Assembly: GCA_949152475.1 (NCBI GenBank)
Contig: OX424559.1
Coordinates: forward strand, 37,493,119 to 37,557,118
Length of the DNA: 64,000 nucleotides
Origin: Terebella lapidaria
Taxonomy: Eukaryota; Annelida; Polychaeta; Terebellida; Terebellidae
Direction of reading: 5' to 3'
The translations under genes were made by a program, and so were the position numbers. Numbering within the stretch: position 1 is the first letter of the stretch; each line of letters starts with the position of its first letter. Shown here piece by piece: positions 51,201 to 61,372 of this stretch. The notes below the pieces were generated by a model. It had not been told where the DNA came from and ran no database searches. It saw only the letters and a program-made list of their open reading frames with translations.

Positions 51201-52388
51201 TCTCGGGAATACCAAAACCGCCAACCTTCAACACGTCTAAACATCGCCGTCACGACCAGCGTGTCACGACCGTTCTGAAAAAATGTCGATAATTATGAAC
51301 GTGAATGACAGAGAGCTCGGAACAGTATCGATTGATGAAGGCATGGTTGGCCTGCATATCTGACCTTGGGAAGAATGGTTAAGCTACGAAGCCCCTGATA
51401 GGACATGACTAAAGGGAAACTACACCGTTCACTTAATTTACAAACCGGTGGTGCAAACCGTCCACTCAATGCATTTTATGTATGGGATAATCGGTGAAGT
51501 GGAGCGACTCTGGAAAGTAATCAACGAGCCGGCCCAGGTATCGTATCCTGCGCTTTCCTCGATATTCAATAAGGATTAAAATGGTGACAGACGGATTAAA
51601 TGGTATTTGGTGGGCGAGTAGTATTAAGGCGCAGCGTATGATACTTGGGCCGACGAGCCGAAGGCGAGTCTATTATTTTTCAGAGACGCGACACTGAACC
51701 GATTATCCGACTTAGTTCTCGGTTCCCCCTCAACTCAACGAAATCTCTGCCGGCATATGCACCTGCGAGTAATAATCTGCGTGTACAACTATACCGCCAC
51801 ACTTCAACAGTGTTGAGAGACAGAGGGCGACACTGTCTGAATTTGAAATGGTCACCTTTATTATTTCCTGAGAATAGGAGAACATGTCCACTTGCTGGTC
51901 TCGTAATTTTTCAACGATATACAACACGGTATTGACCAAATTTTGCTAACTCATATCTGCACCTACTGAATGGTTTGCATGATAATGATGAATATATATC
52001 AATCCCGGATTATGAATGAATCATAAATACAAATAGGGTTTTAGATTCACGACCATGAGCACTGCTTGTGCTACCACCTTTCAGTGTTTTGGTGAATTTA
52101 GAATTGGGACTCAACAGTAACACCACATTTATTGTTCACCTTCTCATCTACATTATATTGGCCTCGACCGAGGTTCCATGGCATCAAACAAATTAGGTTT
52201 CGGCAATGATGAAAACGACTCGCTAGTACGCAAGCAAACGCACCTTGTTTGAGGAGATGCGGTTTGTACACTGGCGGTTGTTGTTTTTAGACGCAGTAGA
52301 TTATTGGAAAGAATAATCTACTGCAATAATCTAATGGGAATAGTCTCTCAGTAGATTCTGAAAAATAATCTACTGCAAAGAACAATAG
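48214..52388. other. Mostly noncoding; one weak exon candidate
   Basis: On the minus strand 49662-49507 is bounded by CATCTTGCAG and CTACAG|GTACTT and encodes a segment with KKCRIPTISPVHLNCQTY. Phases (2 to 2) do not match the known exons of the neighbouring gene, so I do not assign it. An imperfect 15-bp palindrome lies at 49116-49152. A GC-rich patch at 48300-48440 has open frames on both strands but no recognised domain. Nothing else is supported. Confidence 0.35.
52293..52324. repeat. Perfect 13-bp inverted repeat
   Basis: GCAGTAGATTATT, a 6-base loop, then AATAATCTACTGC. Further partial copies of AATCTACTG follow up to about 52375. Confidence 0.85.
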
Positions 52389-54645
52389 AACCGTGGACTA
52401 AATATTAGGTAAATTCCTAACAACTTGATTGGTCAGAACTCGTCACATGGCTAAATCATAAAATTGTTTGTTTCCCAAGAGCCAGTCAACAGTCTCAGGA
52501 CTGTTTTTCTCCGGGCAACAGTTCAGAAATCTAGTGACTGGTCGCTGTATAAGATCATATTTCGTGGTTCTATTTCCTTTTCATGATAATATGATGAATA
52601 ACGTTAAATATATACAACACATGTTCCTTCAAGACTGTTGATTTTGTTACGTTTAAAGTTAACGGTTCTTGACCATTACAGGGTCAGGCTATCATAATAA
52701 ACCTTGATTAATTTGTGTTTCAATTGCTAGCCCTACAATTTCAGTGGTTTCTTGACTACTCCACATTGTACAATTTCATTGTTAAAATATAATTAAATCA
52801 AATATTGAATATTGCACAATGGAACTTAGCTAAAATATGATAAAACATATATCTGCTGTCGTGCCATGTAGACCAAACATTTTGTCCCTTGGGTGAACAC
52901 ATGGGGAAAGGTTGCGGCAAAGCCTTCGACCTCGGGCAACCGATCAGCCACAACACTCCTACCTTCGGGTCAAATAGTTTGGTTTATTGCATGGCACAAT
53001 ATTTAATATTTGTAACATATCGTTCATTCAATCGAATATACACATGGTCTGTTCTATGATTGTTCAACTGTTCTCACAAACTGTCCACGAGATATATCGC
53101 ATTGTTCCCTCTGTTAGTTAGCCATATCGAGTTAACGATTTGTCAAACTGAGCTGACGATTTGTGATCCGTTGACTCAATTGTTTAAATCATTCGTTCAT
53201 ACTATCAAACCTTTCGTTCAACGAAAGGGGTCGTCCACTAAATTCTTCCAACCATTAGCTCAAGTCGTGAGAAATAAATATATTTAAAGAGTAAATATAT
53301 GTTTCTGTCCTATTCGGGCCTCAGAATGTCTCAAGACATCAGTTACTGAACACAATTGAAAATGCCATTTTATGCCATTATGAAGTTTTGTGAGAGAAAA
53401 AAATCACTTTCAATACAACGCAATACATGTGCATTTGGAGGATAACTGTAAGTTTTTAAATAATATCGTACCTTGATGCGGCATTTTGACCATAATAGCA
53501 CTCAATAAGCAACTTGTACACTCGCCTATTTGTTTTTCTGCGTGGCGCCATTGGCATTAAGAGTCTTCCGTACCTGTACCTGCGCTGGTGAATGTTCCAC
53601 ATTGCTGGCCAGGCAGTGAGCCCAGCATGCTATCTGATCGATGTGACATGGCTGGCTTACATGGTTACGGAGCCCCTGATGGGACAGTACTAAGGGGAAA
53701 GTACACCGTTCATCTAAATTCACATACCGGTGGTTCAAAACAACAAAACCTCGCGTACATAGTTGAAACCCATTAATATATGCTATTGCATGTTTAGGGA
53801 TCGTTAAATAAAGTTTATATTAAAAAAACAACCGTCCACTCAATGTGCAGGTGAATTCCGAGCAAATTGATTGGTCAGAGCTCGTCACGTGTATAAATCA
53901 TAAACGTTTATTTTTCCCAATAGTCAGTCAACAGTCTCGCGACTATTGCCTTTCCCCCCCCCCCCACCCCACTCCCCCCCCCCCCCCCCCCCCCACACAC
54001 ACACACCCGGTCTGACCGGTCGTTGTATGACTTGTATATTTTGTGGTTCTATTAATTTTCTTGTTTGTGATTACACGGGTAGAGGATATATATAGTCTAC
54101 AACACAATTTCCTTTGTTGCTGTTGAATTTGTTTTCAAGTTACCGGTTCCTGGCCGTTGCCGGCTATCATTGATACATACATCTTAACTACTGTTAGTGA
54201 ATCGAAGTTCCCTACCAGTAACCTACATTGACTGCATAAAAATCAGTACAGTGCCAACATCTCAACTGCAATATATATTCTGAACTATGTTATAATCCTT
54301 GTGATAATAATGTTAAAACAACGACATCTCGTGATATTTACAAGACTCATCAGAGTATCTCGAGGCATAGGTTACTGAACACAATTGGAAATCCCTTTCA
54401 TTTCCATTATAAATTTTTGTGAGAGAATTCACTTTCAATACAATGACAAACATGTGCACTTGAACGATGTCATATACAGAAAGCCATAGTACTCAGTAGC
54501 CAATTTGTACTCGCCAACTTATCTTTTTTTTCCCCGCGTGGCGCCATTTGCACTAAGATTCTTCCGTACCCACGGTCACGGTCACGGTACCTGTACCCGC
54601 ATTGGTGAATCTTCGACTACCTCCTTATAGTCGTTCCACATGGCT
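52389..54645. repeat. Two diverged tandem copies of a 0.8-1.2 kb repeat
   Basis: Copy 1 (52389 to about 53615) and copy 2 (53829 to about 54645) share TTGATTGGTCAGA, CAGTCAACAGTCTC, GTTACTGAACACAATTG, TTTTTGTGAGAGAA and GCGTGGCGCCATT in the same order. Copy 1 has about 420 extra bases in the middle (52740-53320). A leading block present at 53650-53845 is also found at 51375-51480 (GCCCCTGATAGGACA). Confidence 0.75.
53940..54008. repeat. Poly-C and CA simple repeat
   Basis: Long C runs broken by CACCCCACTC, then (CA)n. It lies inside copy 2 of the duplicated repeat and is absent from copy 1. Confidence 0.95.
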
Positions 54646-56149
54646 GGCCAGCTTTGAAATCAACCGTCGTTAGATAGTACACATACACGCTTCGAGGTCA
54701 TGATGTTAGTGATACATATTTTGACCCATATTATGATTTAGAATGGTGGCAAACGACAAATTGCCATGAAGTATATCGGATAATACTTGGGATTGGAAGA
54801 AAAAATTCAAGTGAGTTGATCATTAGCTAACTCCGGTGTTTGACTCTCTTATACGTGTAGGTATATAGACAACACCACTTGCAGCCTGGGGTATGGCCTT
54901 TCACATGTGAACTCTATCTGTACCGCTCGGGTATTGATTCGTAAGTCCTCCCACGACTCTTCGTGGTATACTCTATACAACCTATGGGTATGTACAGCCC
55001 CTCATCAGGAATACGATACTCTTACTGATTTAAGATTGCGTATCGAGTACGATCCACATACTTTCAATGGTTCCATACCATGTGCAATTTTTGATCATAT
55101 CTCGGCCGTTTCATAACAAACTTACATGAAATTTAGAATATATATTCTCTTTATATCCATGAAGCTGACGCAAATAAGAGATTGAAGATTTCATTAATAA
55201 ATTAGTATATAAATGGAGTTGAATATTGCTTGAACAAATGTAACTTACGTCGCGTACACGAAGCATTACATGGTGTAGTTTCTTGACTACATCGAATGCA
55301 CATATCTGTGATCAATAATATATTTCAAGTATCCCATCGATATTCATGTCAAATTGATGTGCAAATGTGTATATCTATTGCGATCCCCTGAAAATGTCTT
55401 GTGCCGCTGGTCAGTGAAGCGCTAAGTACAGATAATCGGATTATTCGTATGGCAAATACCGTCAATGCTCAGCTTTCGAGAACGTTGTACTCAGGAATGA
55501 GATGTTGTTGTGATTTTGGTTCTATACTGCACTTAGAAAATATTAGAGTCGCTGAATTCTTGATGTAGTTTGCGGTTGAGTTTACAATGCCAACGGATAT
55601 AGACGTTATTAATGCGATTGATAATCAAATTCTTTTGCCCAGTGTATCTTCAATGCCGATGATATATAACATGCTATTTTGACCTTCAAAATCCCATCAA
55701 GTGTTCAGGTAAATCCCAAAACAGGCAGTAGGTTATTGTTTTATGATATGTAGTCTAACCATAGTCAAGAAACTGTACCCTAGAACGCTGTCTGTTTTCT
55801 ATGTAAGTTACATTTGATTGGCGGTGTATAACGTTCAGGATCTGTATGAATATCGACTGGGTCTTCAATCTGGCCATTGGACAAGACTTGTAGTCATGGA
55901 TAGAACCTGCGCAACAATTTCCAGCGCAATCCATTGAAAAACTGCAGAGTTATAGCTCAAACAAAACATACCAGAATCCGGCTGATAAGGCATAGATCCT
56001 GACTGATAAGCATCCTTAATGTCGATCCAAAACAATTGTGTCGCTGTTTGGGTGAAAGACGCATATTTTGTTATGAGCTCATTGGCGAATTAGGTGTCGA
56101 TCACTCTTCCGGATCTCAAATATAACTGTGTGGAATGATAGGTCTACAC
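54646..56149. other. No gene seen
   Basis: AT-rich. A frame of 69 codons at 54907-55116 has no support. 55715-56010 is related to parts of the 46522-48213 element (GATCTGTATGAATATCG, TGGTGTATAACG-like words) with the exon-bearing centre missing. Confidence 0.4.
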
Positions 56150-57834
56150 TTTTACTGAGGCAAGGAGCCGAGCACCAGAGAGGGGCCACAAAGGTCCGAT
56201 GACCTTGCATGGCGTTGCGTCCGTCGCCGGTCTGTCATCCGTCGTCTGTCCGTCCACACATTTATCTTTGAAGTTTACGGTCGAATCTTTCTGAAATTTT
56301 GCGAAAAAAGTTTCTTTAGATATTCTCATCCGTCGTCCGTTGGCGTCGTCGGCGGCGTCGTCCGCATCGTCTGTTAACATTTTTATCGGGCTGATGAATT
56401 TGCCCATAAATTTGTTTGAATATGTGTTGGGTCAATACCCCCAGGCGTTTTTTTATTATTAATAAATCGTTTATGCATTTTTGGCGGTCATTTTTTATGC
56501 CGAAAATAGCTGTTTTTGCATGTTTTTCCTTAAATCGAAAACTGTCTGATCAGTTTTGAGATTTTAGTTTCAAAATGTTTCCCTCATGTATCATTATAAT
56601 GTGTATAAGTTTCAATGCTCTTGAATCGCTGGTCTGCGCGTGGCAGCCATTTTGATGTCTTCCACGGGGCCCAAATGGAACTTTTCTCCTATGCTTTATA
56701 ATTGGTCACATTGTTCCTGATATCTCACTTAATATTGAGATTAGAGACCAGGAATCGATTGTGAGCATATAGGAAATGATATATGCTGAATATCCTCGTG
56801 ACCTCGAATTTGACCTCTGACCACATTTCCAAGGGTCGGGTCGGCGAAACAAGTCATTATTCGTTTTGAGGGGTTTCCAGACATGAATAAAAGGTTTTTT
56901 CCTTCCTTTTTGAAATGTTTTTTGGACTTCACCCAAAATTTCACTCATTTTTTTCTTTATAATGGGAGCTCTATATAGTAAATTCCTAGAACACTTAAAG
57001 ATAGAGCATAAATGTTGGCACATTCAAATGGGAAACCATATATTACGGTTTCAGTGGTGACTTTGAATTTGACCTTCAATGACGTTAAAAGGTCAGAACA
57101 GCCTTTTTTTTTGTCAAATACGGCCAATTTCTGACTTGGGCAGCCATTTTCTCAAAAACTGTTCAGACAATTTTTAGATTTTTGTTCCAAAATATTCCCT
57201 TATGTACCTTCGCGCATGTGTAAGTTTTGTTGCCCTCGAATAGCGTGTCTTCCCGTGGCGGCCATTTTGGACGTTCGATGGGCCAGGGAAAACATTTTTT
57301 TCATCCCATATCAAGTCATTGTTTGTTTTGGTTGATTCCCAGCCGAAAAAAAAAAGCCAAAAATGTTCCCTTTTGAAAATTGTTTTGGACTTGGGAGTTT
57401 TCACCCAATTTTCCTTTCATATCGCGGGAGCTGTATGAATGAAACTCCTAGAACACTTCAAGATAGGGCTTAAATAGTGATACATTCAAATGGGAGTATA
57501 TGGCGAATTTACAGGCGACCTTGAATTTCACTTCTAATGACCTTGAAAGGTCAAAACGGCAATTTTGGTGGAAATTGTTATGGTTTAACACTAAACATTT
57601 CTCTTGTAACCTTTCTTAGCCCTTGGGCTACATTAATACCCAGTAATACTTACCCATACTAACCCAGTATACATGTTATTTTATTATGCCAAACTGTCCA
57701 CGGCCTCCACAAATGATGTGAAATAGTCCTCGAATTGAACCATAGAACATGTACTGCTTGTATAAGCGGTTGGATGCTTTCCGGCCAATATTTCCCTCGA
57801 TTTAATGTACAATTTTGTCTGAACAGTCATCTCG
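56150..57834. repeat. GTCCG-type dispersed repeat cluster, 5' flank of the sulfotransferase gene
   Basis: 56190-56240 carries GGCGTTGCGTCCGTCG. Two roughly 130-bp modules (about 56530-56660 and 57130-57270) share GCCATTTTCTCAAAAACTG-like, CCCTTATGTACCTT-like and GGCGGCCATTTTG words, and are joined by CCTTGAATTTGACC-type text. The same modules recur at 59380-59680, 61740-61880 and, inverted, at 61020-61190 and 63780-63960. Minus-strand frames here are repeat-derived. The last 200 bp before 57835 are unique. Confidence 0.7.
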
Positions 57835-58026
57835 ATGCTGAAGAAGTCCTACAGAAGGATGGGCCTCAGTGTTGAAGGAAACCGATCGTGCCATCTTATA
57901 CTATGTGTCTCCCTGGTCATGGCCACGTGGTATTACATCATCACACAGCAGCTACACCTCCATGTCACCAGACACACGCCATCAACAACAGGATCAGGAC
58001 AGGTGTCAATAATACTGCCTAGAAAG
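57835..58026 (+). CDS. Sulfotransferase exon 1 (cytoplasmic tail, signal anchor, stem)
   Basis: The ATG at 57835 has an in-frame TGA 15 bases upstream, which supports it as the start unless an intron ends at the TTTTGTCTGAACAG acceptor-like site just before it. The exon codes for 64 residues: MLKKSYRRMG, then the hydrophobic HLILCVSLVMATWYYII. Donor AAG|GTTAGT, phase 0. Confidence 0.7.
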
Positions 58027-58640
58027 GTTAGTTTCTGGTTAATTTGGCTGGGGACGGTTTCCTCGCAAACAATGTCATTTGTGTATCAAATACTGCAGGT
58101 ACATGCCGAATAAACTTGAGTACTTTGTACATGGGTAGAAGATAAAGCTAATTCTCAACAATAAAGTTGATATTTGCTTAGATATATTGGACCATAGAAT
58201 ATATTGGACCATCGACTTACCACACGAGTGTCATTTGCAATATGCCCTTGCTAGGTGGTGTGTCCAACCAACATCTCCACCGACCCGTACACCCAGGGGA
58301 TACGGTGTCATACCTGGGGCACCAGCAACCTGATCAACGTCCGGTCCAAGGAATATCCGGCCCCCGAGTCTGCTCCTTGTGACGTCACGGCCTTCCTGGA
58401 GCAGATGAATCTGGACTCTGCAGAACCAGTCCTGCCCAGACATCTGCTGAGTGGCTGCCAGCGTGTCTTCTTCAACCGTATTCCCAAGACGGCCAGTCAG
58501 ACGGCCTTCGCGGTCATGCTCGCTGCCAGCCCAGTCAACAACTTCGATCTCTACTTGTTTTCTGTACTGAACATGACGAGCGGACGCGCGGATTTGTACC
58601 ACTTCGATCCCAGGGTGATGCAGGGAACTCAGGTACCCCC

Positions 58641-58677
<37 letters not shown>

Positions 58678-61293
58678 CGAAAAGCGGAGGTCATAGTGAG
58701 TTTGTGTAGAATTGATACCCAGATGTGGTCTGGAAGCTTATTGAGTGGGCACCAGACTCCCGGCCGCCGCAATAGGCTCTCCTGCTCCGCTCCAATCCTA
58801 GATTCACCAGGAGGTTGGAGTCAGATAGAACGTTAGATCGGTTCAGTGGTGGTGAACTGTGTCCATATCGTATCAATCAATTTCTTTTTAAAAAGCCTAT
58901 TGTATCTAGGATATATTTACGCACGCTAAATGTTAAGTATTGCATCTCTCCATATTTCGCAAGGTGACCAGGTCATCGAGCGTATACCTCCATTTAAAGA
59001 AGTTCCCTATGTATGTTCACATAGTTTGACATATTGATAGTAAGACTGGAAGTGTTAATATCGTTTTCTTCGTGTTGTACAGAAAGGGTGCAATTCGAAG
59101 TGTTGGCCCTTCAGTACCATGATGTATAAAGATACCATTAAATACAGAAGCTCATAACTGTCACTTTTTAATTCCGTATAAATATACGCTTTCGTATGAT
59201 TTTTTTTTATATTAGTTTACTGAAACTATGGTCCGATAGCCTATCAGTATGGCGTTGCGTCCGTCGTCCGTCGCCGTCCACAATTTTATCTTTAAAGCTA
59301 TCCGTCAAATATCCTAATTTTGTGCACCAAAAATACCTAAAAATATTCCCAGAAAAGGTTTTTTTCACATTTTTAGCTGACGGAACCTTTGGTCCGATAA
59401 CCTATTGGCATGGCGTTGCTTCCGGCGTCCGTCGTCGAATCTTTCTGAAAATTTGCACAAACATAGCTAAAAATATTCCCAGGCATTTTCCTCGAAATGG
59501 CGGCCATTTTCGTTGAAAAATGTCCAATTTTGGACTTCGACCGCCATTTTCTCAAAAACCTTTCAGACAGTCATGAGATTTTTGTTTCAAAAGATTCTCT
59601 TTATGTACCTCTATGATGTGTATCAGTTTGGTTGCCCTTGAATCGCCGGTCTGCGTGTGGCGGCCATTTTGAATTTTTGACGGGTCAACGAAAAAAAAAT
59701 TGTTCGGCCCAAATCGCGTTACTATCCATTTTGGGCCATTTATAAGCAAAAAAAATTCTCACCCTTTGGAAAAAATTTTGGACTTGGTAAAATTTCCCCA
59801 CTTTTTTCCTTCATAATGGGAGCTGCCAGGACTGTACTCATAGGACGCCTGAAGATTGAGCTTAGAAATTGGCACTCTCAAATGGGAAGTCATATATGGC
59901 GACTTGTGTGGTGACCTTGAATTTAACCTTGAAGTCAAAACAGCCATTTTTGGGTTTTAAACAAGGGCCGAAGATAGGTTACCGGACAATGTTTAATATT
60001 TTAGATGTTAGCCAGGTCACTGGTTGAATTCAAGGTCAAGAGAATATTCATCATATATAACATTAAGCATATATCATGTCCACAGTTGATTGCTACGCTG
60101 TAAATTCAATAATCAGAGAGATATTAGCAATTTGTGCTGTGGCCTTGAAAATGAAGGGGCAAAGGTCAAATTCAAGGTCATCAAAATATTCAATGTATAT
60201 CATTTTCTATATCATGTCCACAATTGATTCAAAAGCCATACATTCAATAGAGGAGCAAGATATGAGCCAGTTTGTCCTTGGACCTTGAAAATGAGGTCAG
60301 AGGTCAAATTCAAGGTCACGAGAATATTCAGCATATATCATTTCCTATATGTCCACAATTGATTCCTAAGCTGTAAAATCGATAATAAGTGAGATATTAG
60401 CCTGTTTGTCCTGTGACCTTGAAAATGAGGTCAAAGGTCAAATTCAAGGTCATGACAATAATCTGCATATATCATTTCCTATATGTTCATAATTGATTGC
60501 TAAGCTGTAAAGTCGATAACAAGCGAGATATTAGCCATTTTGTCCTGTGACCTTGAAAATGAGGTCGTAGGTCAAATTCAAGGTCATCAGAATATTCAGC
60601 ATATATCATTTCCTATATGTCCACAATTGATTCCTAAGCTGTAGAGTCGATAATAAGCGAGATATAAGCCATTTTGTGCTCTGACCTTGAAACTGAGGTC
60701 AGAGGTCAAATTCAAGGTCACGAGAATATTCATCATATATTACTTCCTATATGTCCACAATTGATTCCTAAGCTGCAGAGTCGATAATAAGCGAGATATA
60801 AGCCATTTTGTGCTCTGACCTTGAAACTGAGGTCAGAGGTCAAATTCAAGGTCATGAGAATATTCAGCATATATCATTTCCTATATGTCCACAATTGATT
60901 CCTAGTCTCTAATCTCAATATCAAGTGAGATATTAGGCATAATGTGTCCCATTATAAAGCATAGGAGAATTTAACATGGGAAAGTCCCATTTGGGCCGAG
61001 TTTAGGCGAAAATGGCCCACTTCGAGCGATTCAAGCGCAACGAAATTTATAGACATCATAGGAGTACATATGAGGAGTCTTATGTATCAAAAAGAGAAAA
61101 AGTTACTGAACAGATTTTGAGAAAATGGCCGCCAAAGTCCAAAATCAGGCATTTTTTGTCGAAAACGGCTGCCATTTTGAAAAAAAAGTGAAAATCAAAA
61201 AACTAAAAAATACCTCCTTCTTGAATTATTTTTAAGTATTTTTGTGCAAAATTTCAGAAAAATTCGCCCGTAAACAAAAAAGATAAAAATGTG

Positions 61294-61328
<35 letters not shown>

Positions 61329-61337
61329 ACGACGACG

Positions 61338-61372
<35 letters not shown>

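Noticed and set aside
56144..57404. Several minus-strand frames of 67-105 codons
   Set aside because: They lie in copies of the dispersed GTCCG/GGCGGCCATTTT repeat and are not conserved between copies.
58231..58671. 146-codon minus-strand frame with CVCVCV start
   Set aside because: It is the shadow of sulfotransferase exon 2 plus the CA repeat.
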